Of a stretch of DNA of 64,000 nt, positions 44,590-53,114 are shown in pieces. The position numbers were made by a program, and so were the translations under genes. Origin of the DNA: Rhodoferax potami (GTDB lineage: Bacteria > Pseudomonadota > Gammaproteobacteria > Burkholderiales > Burkholderiaceae_C); NCBI RefSeq assembly GCF_032193765.1, contig NZ_JAVBIJ010000001.1, forward strand, positions 2,108,001 through 2,172,000, written 5' to 3'. Every line of letters begins with the position of its first letter. Within the stretch, counting starts at the first letter, position 1. The notes under the pieces were generated by a model that was not told the DNA's origin, searched no databases, and worked only from the letters and a program-made list of their open reading frames with translations.

Positions 44590-45705
44590 ATGGACTTTGA
44601 TTTTTCTGACGACCAGGAACAACTGCGCGACGCGGTGCGCAAGTACATTGACAAGGGCTACACCTTCGATCGCCGTCGCGCGGCCGAGAAAGCCGGTGGC
44701 TTTGATGCTGCCGCCTATGCCGAGCTAGCAGAGCTGGGCTTGACCGGTCTCTACGTGCCGGAAGACGATGGCGGCATGGGCATGGGCCCCATTGAAGGCA
44801 TGGTGGTGATGGAAGAGCTGGGCCGCGGCATGGTGATGGAGCCTCTGGCGCAGAGCCTGATCGCAGGTGCCGTGTTGGCAGGCTATGCGGATGCCGCCAC
44901 CCGCGCTGCGTGGCTGCCCGGTGTGGCCAGTGGCGAAAAGCTGGTGACACTGGCCTATCAGGAGCGCGGCAGCCGCTACGCCTTGGACGCTATTGCAGGA
45001 AAAGCGCACCAGGCGCCCGGTGGCTATGTGCTGAACGCTACAAAAAGCATAGTGGCTGCCGGCGACAAGGCCGATGCGTACATCGTCTCCGCCAAGGTCA
45101 ACAGCGTGATGGGCCTGTTTTTGGTGGAGCGCGAATCTGCGGGCGTCAGCACCCGGGGCTACAACACCCAGGGCGGTGGCCGCGCAGCAGAAGTCGCCTT
45201 CAAAAATGCTCCTGCCACCTTGATCACCACCCAAGGCCAGGCTGCGCTGGAACACGCGGTGGACATCGGCATTGCCGCCACCTGCGCAGAGGCCGTGGGC
45301 GTGATGGACAAGACACTGGACATCACCGCCGAGTACATGAACACCCGCAAGCAGTTCGGTGTGGCGATCAGCAGCTTCCAGGCCCTGCGCCATCGCATGG
45401 CCGACATGAAGATGCAGCTGGAACTGGCCCGCTCCATGAGCTACTACGCCAGCCTCAAGCTCAATGCCCCTGCGCCCGAGCGCCGCGCCGCGATGGCCCG
45501 CGCCAAGTACCAGCTGGGCACCAGCATGCGCTTCATCAGCCAGCAGGCGGTGCAGCTGCATGGGGGCATTGGCGTGACGGACGAGTACATCGTGAGCCAC
45601 TACTTCCGCAAGCTCACCGAACTGGAAATGAGCTTCGGCGACACCCTGCACCACCTGGGTGAAGTGTCAGCCCGCATGCAGGACACGGCAGGCGTGTTCG
45701 CCTGA
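44590..45705 (+). CDS. acyl-CoA dehydrogenase, PimD-like small subunit
   Basis: This 371-residue partner of the previous gene starts MDFDFSDDQEQLRDAVRKYI. The middle domain is less conserved than in the first subunit (AYQERGSRYALDAI), and the FAD-binding C-terminal part contains TRKQFGVAISSFQALRHRMADM and HGGIGVTDEYIVSHYF. The two proteins probably form a heteromer. ATG 44590 was chosen because GGAGAG lies upstream; the TTG at 44578 is part of the ribosome-site region. A terminator follows. Confidence 0.92.
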   Translation: MDFDFSDDQEQLRDAVRKYIDKGYTFDRRRAAEKAGGFDAAAYAELAELGLTGLYVPEDDGGMGMGPIEGMVVMEELGRGMVMEPLAQSLIAGAVLAGYADAATRAAWLPGVASGEKLVTLAYQERGSRYALDAIAGKAHQAPGGYVLNATKSIVAAGDKADAYIVSAKVNSVMGLFLVERESAGVSTRGYNTQGGGRAAEVAFKNAPATLITTQGQAALEHAVDIGIAATCAEAVGVMDKTLDITAEYMNTRKQFGVAISSFQALRHRMADMKMQLELARSMSYYASLKLNAPAPERRAAMARAKYQLGTSMRFISQQAVQLHGGIGVTDEYIVSHYFRKLTELEMSFGDTLHHLGEVSARMQDTAGVFA

Positions 45706-45725
45706 TACGCCAGCGCTGCCCCAGA

Positions 45726-45758
45726 AGCCCGGTTGCTGCAAAGTACCGGGCTTTTTTT
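45726..45758 (+). terminator. terminator after the acyl-CoA dehydrogenase pair
   Basis: AGCCCGGT and ACCGGGCT form an 8-bp stem with an 11-base loop, followed by seven T. The reading frame of the next gene runs open through it, which shows that its true start is downstream. Confidence 0.92.
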
Positions 45759-45891
45759 CAGGCTTAAAAAAGCGCCCTCCGGTGTAGGATGTGGCTCACC
45801 CTATCTGCACCATCTGTCTGATCCTGTGCCCACCCCCCTGAAAGGCTCCGCATCCCAACCAGGCACCAGTTTTCGCGCCGGCTTGGTGGAC

Positions 45892-48174
45892 ATGTACAGC
45901 GCCACCACCCCGCAGGCGGGCAAGCTGCGCGCAGCCCACGTGTCGGCGGTGGTGCGGCTGACGCCCGAAACCATGCTGGCCAATATCGGCAGTGCCGGCC
46001 TGATTTTGTGGACCTTTGCACCAGACATCGGCTGGGAGTTGCTGCTCTGGTTTGCCGGCATCCTGACTTTATGTTTGTTTGCCTTGCGCAGCTGGCGCGC
46101 GAGCTTGGGCCGGCAGTTCACCCACGCCTCGCCCAGCACACTCCACAAAGCCACGCTGCACGCCATGCTGCTGAGCGGTGTGTGGGCTTTCATTCCACTG
46201 TTCTGGTTCCCCGGCGCCAGTGACAGCCAACAACTGATCATCGCCACCCTGCTGACGGGGATGATCGGCGCCGGCGGTTTTGTGCTGAACCCCTTACCGC
46301 TGGCCAGCATGGCCTATGTGGCGGTATTCAGTGCATCCACCCTCGCTGCCTTGCTGAGCGGTAATCGCCCTGTGTATTCCGCGGTGGCCGCCTTCATCAG
46401 TGTGTACGCGCCGCTAGTGACGCTCGGCGCCTTGTCTGCCTGGCGCAAGTCCGCGGCGCTCATGAATGCAGAGAGCCAGTCACAGCGGCAGGAGCAAATG
46501 ATTTCGGTGCTGCTCTCCGACTTTGAGCAAAACGCCGGCGATGCCCTTTGGGAAACCGATGCAGCAGGCCGGCTGGTGCACATCTCCCCCAAGCTGTGCG
46601 AATTGCTGCAGCTGCGCGAAGCGCAAGTAGCGGGCACCACCTGGATGGGTGTTTTTGTGCCCATGGATGCGGATGGGGCTGTGGCGCTCTCAGAGGCATT
46701 GGCCAGCGGCAAGCCGTTCAAGGAGTTGCCGCTCTCTTTTGACAGCGCCGCAGGCAAGCGCTACATCCAGATCAACGGCAAAGCGCTGCTGGACGAGCAA
46801 GGCCAACTCTCCGGTTGGCGTGGCGTGGTGTCTGATGTGACCGAGAAAGTGCAAAGCACCAACCTGTTGCGCCAACTCGCCCACACCGACTCCCTGACCG
46901 GGCTGACCAACCGCTTCAAACTGCGGGAGTCGCTAGCGCAGCGGGTGGCGGATCAGCAGCCTTTGGCCCTCTTGGCGATCGACCTGGACCGGTTCAAAGC
47001 CATCAATGACCGCCATGGCCACAGCGCAGGGGACGAGGTGCTGCGCCTGATCGCCCAACGATTGCAGCAGCAATTGGCGCCCGACGCCATGGTGGCGCGC
47101 TTGGGCGGCGATGAGTTTGCGGTGGTCCTGTGGACCCCTGAGGACATCGAACAAGCACCGGCGGTAGGCCGGCGGCTCGTGAACCTGCTGCAAGAGCCCC
47201 TGAACCTCGCGGTACGCCGCTTGACCGTGGGCGGCAGTGTGGGCTTTACCATCAGCCGCGGCGAGCCCATCACCTTGGACGAGCTGATGGCCCAGGCCGA
47301 TATTGCGCTGTATGCAGCCAAGGGTGCCGGTCGCAGCCAGTGCGTGGCCTACACCCCTGAGCTCGGAGCAATCAACCAGCGCCGCGCCACCCTCGAGCAC
47401 AGCCTGCGGCAAGCTTTGCATCGGCAAGAGCTGCAGCTCTACTGGCAACCCAAGGTATGCCTTCGCACACGCGCCATCGTGGGTGCAGAAACCCTGATGC
47501 GCTGGCGGCACCCGGTGCTGGGCTGGATCAGCCCGGGCGAGTTCATCCCGATCGCCGAGCAAAGCGGCATGATCACCGCGCTCGGCAGCTGGGCCCTGTT
47601 AGAAGCCTGCCGCATGCACTCCAGCGCGCTCCGGGGGCTCACGGTGTCGGTGAATGTGTCATCGATTCAACTGCGGGATGAAAATTTTGTGGCGGTCTTG
47701 CAGGATGCGATCGCAGAGTTCCGGGTCGACCCGACCCAACTGGAGCTGGAGCTCACAGAATCCGTGTTCCTGGACAGTGCCGACCAGGCCTTGGCCATGC
47801 TGCACACCCTCAAGAAAACCGGCGTGAAACTGGCGATGGACGACTTTGGTACCGGCTACTCGTCCCTGTCGTATCTGCGCAGTTTTCCGTTTGACACCTT
47901 GAAAATTGACCGCGCATTTGTGATCGAACTGGTCGAAAAGAAAGACGCCGAGGCCGTAGTCCACATGATCACAGGGTTGGCGCAAACACTGGGCATGCGC
48001 ACCGTCTGCGAAGGGGTGGAAACCCCGGAACAGCTTCACGCGATCCAGCGTGCCGGGTGCGATGAGGTGCAGGGCTACATCGTGGCCAAGCCGATGCCGC
48101 TGCAGGAGTTTGTGGCGTTTCGCAAAGACTGGGAGCACACCCAAGCGCCTTTCGCGAGCACGCCAGCCGGCTAA
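45892..48174 (+). CDS. membrane PAS-GGDEF-EAL protein
   Basis: This is a c-di-GMP enzyme with a multi-helix membrane sensor (about five or six helices in the first 190 residues, starting GSAGLILWTF), a PAS-like domain (DALWETDAAGRLVHISPKLC), GGDEF and EAL. The GGDEF motif is intact (ARLGGDEFAVVL), but the RxxD inhibitory site is absent (LAPD in its place). In the EAL domain the first motif is ETL rather than EAL, while the remaining residues (NVSSIQL, ELTES, DDFGTGYSS, KIDRAF, EGVETPEQ) are present. Both activities remain plausible. The start is uncertain: ATG 45892 is used, and GTG 45826 is an alternative; the frame is open even further upstream through a terminator. Confidence 0.9.
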   Translation: MYSATTPQAGKLRAAHVSAVVRLTPETMLANIGSAGLILWTFAPDIGWELLLWFAGILTLCLFALRSWRASLGRQFTHASPSTLHKATLHAMLLSGVWAFIPLFWFPGASDSQQLIIATLLTGMIGAGGFVLNPLPLASMAYVAVFSASTLAALLSGNRPVYSAVAAFISVYAPLVTLGALSAWRKSAALMNAESQSQRQEQMISVLLSDFEQNAGDALWETDAAGRLVHISPKLCELLQLREAQVAGTTWMGVFVPMDADGAVALSEALASGKPFKELPLSFDSAAGKRYIQINGKALLDEQGQLSGWRGVVSDVTEKVQSTNLLRQLAHTDSLTGLTNRFKLRESLAQRVADQQPLALLAIDLDRFKAINDRHGHSAGDEVLRLIAQRLQQQLAPDAMVARLGGDEFAVVLWTPEDIEQAPAVGRRLVNLLQEPLNLAVRRLTVGGSVGFTISRGEPITLDELMAQADIALYAAKGAGRSQCVAYTPELGAINQRRATLEHSLRQALHRQELQLYWQPKVCLRTRAIVGAETLMRWRHPVLGWISPGEFIPIAEQSGMITALGSWALLEACRMHSSALRGLTVSVNVSSIQLRDENFVAVLQDAIAEFRVDPTQLELELTESVFLDSADQALAMLHTLKKTGVKLAMDDFGTGYSSLSYLRSFPFDTLKIDRAFVIELVEKKDAEAVVHMITGLAQTLGMRTVCEGVETPEQLHAIQRAGCDEVQGYIVAKPMPLQEFVAFRKDWEHTQAPFASTPAG

Positions 48175-49203
48175 CTACACCAGCCCGACTTCCAGCAGCT
48201 CGCGCTTGATATACGCGTAATACAGCGGTGCAGCCACCAAACCTGCCACTCCGAAAATCGCCTCGCCCACAAACATCACGGTCAGCAGCTCCCAGGCGGT
48301 AGTGCCGGTGCGTTTGCCCACCACCTTGGCATTGATGACGTATTCAAACTTGTGGATCGCGATCAAAAAAATCAGGCAGGCCAAACCCACCATGGGTGCG
48401 ACCGACATGCCCGCCAGAGTCAAGACACCATTGCACAGCAGGTTGCCCACAATCGGCACCAAGCCTGCAAAAAAGGTCAAGGCCACCAACATGCCCGAAT
48501 ACGGCACCTGAACCTCAAACAAGGGCAGCGCACCGAACAAAAACAAGGCGGTGCAAACGGCATTGAACGACGCGATCCAGAACTGCGCCACCACAATCTG
48601 GCGGAACGCCCCGATAAAGTGCCGCGCCCGTGTGCGCGCTGCCGCCCGCAAGGGTGCGGGGTGAGGCACGCCGGGGGTGCCCACAATCAAGGCACCGATC
48701 ACCAACCCGACATACGCCAGCAACAACCCCTGAAGACCTGCGGAACCAAAACCCGTGATCGCCCGTGCCTGGCTCTGCAAATACGCCGCCAGCCACGCCT
48801 GGGCAGCCGCCAGGCCATCGGGCAAGTGGGCCGCGAGATCGGGCGGCAGTTTTTGCCGGATCTCCAGCACCGTACCGGCAAGATGGTGCAGCAAAGCGGC
48901 ATATTGACCACCAGCCCCGATCACCATGCCCTTGGCATTCGACAACACCACCGCAAACAAGACCAGGGGCACCACAATGACCCATCCAGCCGCAGCAAAC
49001 GGGCCGGGGCACCACCGCCCCAAGCGCTGGCTGGTGCTCAGGGCCTGCGCCACCATGAACCCGAGGCAGACCGCCAACAGGCCGGGCAACATGCCATAGA
49101 CCAGCACCGTCAAACAGATCAGCCCGACCAGCACAAAAGAGCTGGCGGCCACATAGCGGGACAACGCGGCCACGGGGCCTGATGAGTGGGACTTGGAATT
49201 CAT
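48175..49203 (-). CDS. AI-2E family (PerM-like) membrane transporter
   Basis: This 342-residue protein of the AI-2E/PerM (UPF0118) family has about eight helices with the family pattern of a central soluble-like region (GSAGLQGLLLAYVGLVIGAL) and a C-terminal block (FFAGLVPIVGNLLCNGVLT). Members have been linked to autoinducer-2 release or Na+/H+ exchange, but most are unassigned. ATG 49203 was chosen because the protein from there has the usual length; the upstream frame is Arg-rich and unlike the family. Its stop directly abuts that of the convergent GGDEF-EAL gene, with no space for a separate terminator. Confidence 0.88.
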   Translation of the reverse strand: MNSKSHSSGPVAALSRYVAASSFVLVGLICLTVLVYGMLPGLLAVCLGFMVAQALSTSQRLGRWCPGPFAAAGWVIVVPLVLFAVVLSNAKGMVIGAGGQYAALLHHLAGTVLEIRQKLPPDLAAHLPDGLAAAQAWLAAYLQSQARAITGFGSAGLQGLLLAYVGLVIGALIVGTPGVPHPAPLRAAARTRARHFIGAFRQIVVAQFWIASFNAVCTALFLFGALPLFEVQVPYSGMLVALTFFAGLVPIVGNLLCNGVLTLAGMSVAPMVGLACLIFLIAIHKFEYVINAKVVGKRTGTTAWELLTVMFVGEAIFGVAGLVAAPLYYAYIKRELLEVGLV

Positions 49204-49354
49204 GAGTGCCGCGATGGTATCAATAGCGCCAGCAGCGGCTCGAACCCCCAGAGACTGCGGGGATGTCCCCCAGGGCCCACGCCTATTGCGCCACATCAAG
49301 ACTGGTGTCAGCTTGGGTGCCTAGACTGTGCAAAACATACCCGCAGGAGACACG

Positions 49355-50281
49355 ATGCTGCCCGCCTTCATATCCCACCCGGATTGCGCCCGCCACGAGA
49401 TGGGACCCGACCACCCTGAATGCCCCGAGCGCCTGGGCGCCATTCAAGACATGTTGCTGATCCGTGGCCTGCTGGACTACATGAACACCTACGAGGCACC
49501 CTTGGCGACGCTCGCCCAGCTGGGCCGGGCGCATGCCTCCAACTATGTCAATGAGCTGATCGACGCCTCACCCACCCAGGGTTACCACAAGGTCGATCCC
49601 GATACCGACATGAACCCCTACACCGTACGTGCCGCCTTGCGGGCTGCCGGCGCGGCGGTGCAAGCGACCGATCTGGTGCTCGGGGGGCAGGTGCCCAGCG
49701 CCTTTTGCAACGTGCGTCCGCCGGGCCACCATGCCGAGCGCTCCGCCGCCATGGGCTTTTGCTTTTTCAACAATGTGGCGGTGGGAATCCGCCATGCCCT
49801 CGATGTGCATGGCCTGGAGCGGGTGGCCCTGGTGGACTTTGACGTGCACCACGGTAACGGGAGCGAAGACATCTTCCGGGGGGACGACCGGGTGCTGATG
49901 TGCTCAATTTTTGAGCAAGGCCTCTACCCTTACACCGGTGAGAAAGCCGTGGGCCCCAACATGATGAACATCGGCCTGCCCGCCCGCTCGGGCAGCGACA
50001 AGTTCCGCGAGGCAGTGGCCACCCAGTGGGTGCCGGCGCTAGACGCCTTTGCGCCCCAGCTCATTTACATCTCGGCCGGGTTTGACGCCCACCGCGAAGA
50101 CGATATGGGCAACCTCGGCCTGGTGGACGCAGACTACGCTTGGGTCACCCGGCAACTGATGGCGGTGGCCCAACGGCATTGTCAAGGGCGCATCATCTCC
50201 TGCCTGGAGGGCGGCTATGTGCTTAACCCCTTGGCCCGCAGTGTGGCGGAACATGTCAAAGTCTTGATCGGCGCGGACTAA
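49355..50281 (+). CDS. histone deacetylase family (AcuC-like) deacetylase
   Basis: This is a 308-residue class II-type histone deacetylase fold protein. The Zn-site motifs are present: RPPGHHAERSAAMGFCFFN (His pair), VDFDVHHGNGSEDIF (Asp and His ligands) and YISAGFDAHREDD. In bacteria these remove acetyl groups from protein lysines or from acetylated small molecules. ATG 49355 is preceded by AGGAG; the ATG at 49328 is not. It lies 17 bp upstream of a Pat/YfiQ-like protein acetyltransferase, suggesting a shared acetylation cycle. Confidence 0.95.
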   Translation: MLPAFISHPDCARHEMGPDHPECPERLGAIQDMLLIRGLLDYMNTYEAPLATLAQLGRAHASNYVNELIDASPTQGYHKVDPDTDMNPYTVRAALRAAGAAVQATDLVLGGQVPSAFCNVRPPGHHAERSAAMGFCFFNNVAVGIRHALDVHGLERVALVDFDVHHGNGSEDIFRGDDRVLMCSIFEQGLYPYTGEKAVGPNMMNIGLPARSGSDKFREAVATQWVPALDAFAPQLIYISAGFDAHREDDMGNLGLVDADYAWVTRQLMAVAQRHCQGRIISCLEGGYVLNPLARSVAEHVKVLIGAD

Positions 50282-50298
50282 ACCCATCTGGAGAGACC

Positions 50299-52989
50299 AT
50301 GGAAAAGCACTATCTCACCCCCCTCTTCGCACCGCAATCCATCATCGTATTTGCGGGCTGCACCGATTCGCCCGAAACCATGACCCACCAGGCCCGCACC
50401 CTGGTGGCCTCCCTCAAGAGCCAGGAATTTGCCGGCACGCTGCGCTTTCTCGACATTCAGAGCACCGGCACCCTGGCAGATCTGGCCCAGGCCCGGGCGG
50501 ATCTGGCCATCATTGCCCTGCCGCCACAAGACGTGACCGCGGCCCTCGAAATTGCAGGCCGGATCGCCTGCCGGGCCGCCTTGATCGTGTCGAGCGGTAT
50601 CAGTGCCGCGCAGGCCAGCGCCCTTGCCAAAATTGCCAAACGCGAGGGGATCTTGCTGCTGGGCCCCAACTGTCTCGGGGTCCAGCGACCAGCCTTGCAG
50701 CTCAATGCCAGTGCTGCCGGCCCCCTGGCCCAGCGGGGGCCCCTGGCGCTGGTTTCCCAATCGGGCGCGCTCACCGCCTCCATGCTCGACTGGGCGGCCA
50801 ACAATGCGGTGGGGTTCTCCAGCGTGGTGTCACTGGGGCCGCACACCAGCATTGATATCGCCCATGTGCTCGATTACCTTGCCAATGACGCGCAGACCCA
50901 GAGCATCGTGGTCTACCTGGAGGGGATCTCGGACTCGCGCCGCTTCATGAGTGCCCTGCGCATGGCAGCCAACGCCAAGCCGGTGGTGGTGCTCAAGGCC
51001 GGCCGCCGCCCCGCAGGCAACGAGGCCGCCCAGACCCACAGCGGCGCCATTGTGGGCAGCGACGATGTGTTCGACGCCGCCTTGCGCCGCGCAGGCGCCG
51101 TGCGGGTGCGCTCTTTTGTCGAGTTGTTTTCAGCAGCCAAGTGCCTGGCCTCGCGCTACCGGCCGGTGGGCAAGCGGCTGGCCATCGTGACCAACGGTGG
51201 CGGGCCCGGTGTGCTGGCCGCCGACTGGATCAACGAACTCCAGCTGCAGCTCGGGCGCTTGTCTGCCGAGAGCGCAGCCGCGTTGAAGCCGCATTTGCCG
51301 GAACTGGCCTCGCTCACGGACTTGATGGATTTGTCTGAAGAGGCCGATGCCAGCCACTTCAAGGCAGCACTGGAAGCGGCCGGCAAAGACCGCGGTGTGG
51401 ACGGCGTATTGGCGATTTACTCGCCCAAGGCAGGGCACGACTCCTCTGCGGTGGCCGAGGCGCTGGCCGAGGTCAAAAAAACCATCGGCAAACCCCTGCT
51501 CTCCTGCTGGATGGGCGACAGCAGTGTCATCGCGGCACGCGGCATCTTGAAGGCGGCCGAGATCCCCAGTTTCCGCACACCCGAGGCTGCCGTGGGCGCC
51601 TTCGGCAACATTGCCTCTTTCTACCAAAACCAGCTGCTCTTGCAGCAAACACCGCCGCCCCTGTCCACCCTGGCCAAACCCGACATTGAAGGTGCGCGCT
51701 TGGTGATCGAGAGTGTGCTGGCCGAGCGGCGCAAGGTGCTGACCGAGATGGAGTCCAAGACCCTGCTCTCGGCCTTCCATATTCCGGTAACCCGCACCAT
51801 CCTGGCCCGCAGCGCCAACGAGGCCATGATGATTGCCACCCAACTGGGCTTTCCAGCGGTGCTGAAAATCGACTCGCCCGACATCAGCCACAAATCCGAT
51901 GTGGGCGGCGTGGCGCTGAACATCATGAACGCCACCGGCGTGCGCGACACCTACAACGACATGATGCAAACCGTGAAGCGCCTGCGGCCCGATGCGCGCA
52001 TCAACGGCGTCACGGTGCAGAGCATGGTGCGCTCGCGCCATGGCCGGGAAATCTGTATCGGCCTGGTGACCGACGACCCCTTCGGCCCGGTGATTGCCTT
52101 CGGCGCCGGCGGCACCATGATCGAGCTGATCAACGACCGGGCGATGGAGCTGCCCCCGCTGAACCAGTTTTTGGCCCGCCGCCTCATCGAGCGCTCGCGC
52201 GTGGCCGAGACCTTGGGCGAATGGCGCGGCAGCCCGCCCGCCAATATCGACCTGCTGGAGCAGATATTGCTGCGCATCTCCGAGATGGTGTGTGAGCTGC
52301 CCCAGCTGCGCGAGATGGACATCAACCCCATCATCGTGGACGAGCACGGCGCCGTGGCGGTGGATGCGCGCATTGTGATTGACCATGCCCCACAGGGCGT
52401 GAGCAGCCGGGTGCACAACTACAACCACCTGTCCATCCTGCCCTACCCCGCCCAATACGAGCAGCTGTGGCCCATGCGCGGTGGCGGCGAATACACGGTG
52501 CGCCCGGTGCAACCCGACGACGCGCAGATGCTGCAGGACCTGGTGCAAGGCCTCTCCAAAGAGAGCCGCTACTTCCGCTTTGTCTCCAGCATGCATGAGC
52601 TGCCGCCCTCTATGCTGGCGCGCTTCACGCTGATTGACTACGACCGCGAAATGGCTTTGGTGGCCATCCACAAAACTCGCACTGCGGGCGAGGACGGCGA
52701 AATGCTGGAGACCGAGCGCATCATCGGTGTGTCGCGTTATGTGACCAACCCCGACAAATCGAGCTGTGAGTTCTCGTTGGTGGTGGCGGACGACTTTGCC
52801 GGCAAAGGCCTGGGCTCGCGGCTGATGATGGCCATCATGGATGTGGCACGCGACAAGGGCCTGAGCGAAATCGAAGGCCTGGTGCTCACCCATAACCCGG
52901 GCATGCTCAAGCTGATGCGCAGCCTCGGCTTCACCGTCAAAACCTTTGAAGAAGACGCCGACTTCAAGCTGGTCAGCCACCCGCTCTGA
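50299..52989 (+). CDS. NDP-forming acyl-CoA ligase-GNAT fusion (Pat/YfiQ-like acetyltransferase)
   Basis: This 896-residue protein has the Pat/YfiQ layout. A CoA-binding and ligase-like region comes first (about residues 1-460), with the NDP-forming acetyl-CoA synthetase motif THSGAIVGSDDV holding the candidate phospho-His247. An ATP-grasp subdomain follows (about residues 490-700, with GFPAVLKIDSPDISHKSDVG), then a GNAT domain (about residues 735-890, AGKGLGSRLMMAIMD). Such proteins acetylate lysines, including that of acetyl-CoA synthetase. Because His247 is retained, some ligase activity may remain. GGAGAG lies before the ATG. It pairs with the upstream deacetylase. Confidence 0.93.
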   Translation: MEKHYLTPLFAPQSIIVFAGCTDSPETMTHQARTLVASLKSQEFAGTLRFLDIQSTGTLADLAQARADLAIIALPPQDVTAALEIAGRIACRAALIVSSGISAAQASALAKIAKREGILLLGPNCLGVQRPALQLNASAAGPLAQRGPLALVSQSGALTASMLDWAANNAVGFSSVVSLGPHTSIDIAHVLDYLANDAQTQSIVVYLEGISDSRRFMSALRMAANAKPVVVLKAGRRPAGNEAAQTHSGAIVGSDDVFDAALRRAGAVRVRSFVELFSAAKCLASRYRPVGKRLAIVTNGGGPGVLAADWINELQLQLGRLSAESAAALKPHLPELASLTDLMDLSEEADASHFKAALEAAGKDRGVDGVLAIYSPKAGHDSSAVAEALAEVKKTIGKPLLSCWMGDSSVIAARGILKAAEIPSFRTPEAAVGAFGNIASFYQNQLLLQQTPPPLSTLAKPDIEGARLVIESVLAERRKVLTEMESKTLLSAFHIPVTRTILARSANEAMMIATQLGFPAVLKIDSPDISHKSDVGGVALNIMNATGVRDTYNDMMQTVKRLRPDARINGVTVQSMVRSRHGREICIGLVTDDPFGPVIAFGAGGTMIELINDRAMELPPLNQFLARRLIERSRVAETLGEWRGSPPANIDLLEQILLRISEMVCELPQLREMDINPIIVDEHGAVAVDARIVIDHAPQGVSSRVHNYNHLSILPYPAQYEQLWPMRGGGEYTVRPVQPDDAQMLQDLVQGLSKESRYFRFVSSMHELPPSMLARFTLIDYDREMALVAIHKTRTAGEDGEMLETERIIGVSRYVTNPDKSSCEFSLVVADDFAGKGLGSRLMMAIMDVARDKGLSEIEGLVLTHNPGMLKLMRSLGFTVKTFEEDADFKLVSHPL

Positions 52990-53051
52990 ACCCCGTCCCG
53001 GGCGCAGCCCCTGCGCCTGGGGCACTTCACATTACTTTGCATTTCCGCGCT

Positions 53052-53080
53052 GGAACTCGGGGTAAATCGTCCTTATCTGA
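53052..53080 (+). promoter_or_regulatory. sigma-E-like promoter for the DegQ/DegP gene
   Basis: GGAACTC (53052-53058) matches the sigma-E -35 box GGAACTT, and TCTGA (53076-53080) fits the -10 box TCnnA. The spacer is 17 bases. It lies about 35 bp before the ATG of a periplasmic protease, which is a standard sigma-E target. Confidence 0.5.
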
Positions 53081-53114
53081 AGCAGGTCTAGTCTGTTTCT
53101 TGAAGGATGACACC

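Noticed and set aside
45030..45058. GCTACAAAAAGCATAGT in the second acyl-CoA dehydrogenase gene
   Set aside because: It shares only the short core with the element, without head or middle, and lies in normal coding sequence.
49240..49300. C/G-rich palindromic pieces before the deacetylase gene
   Set aside because: The matches are short and imperfect, and no regulator site or terminator can be supported.
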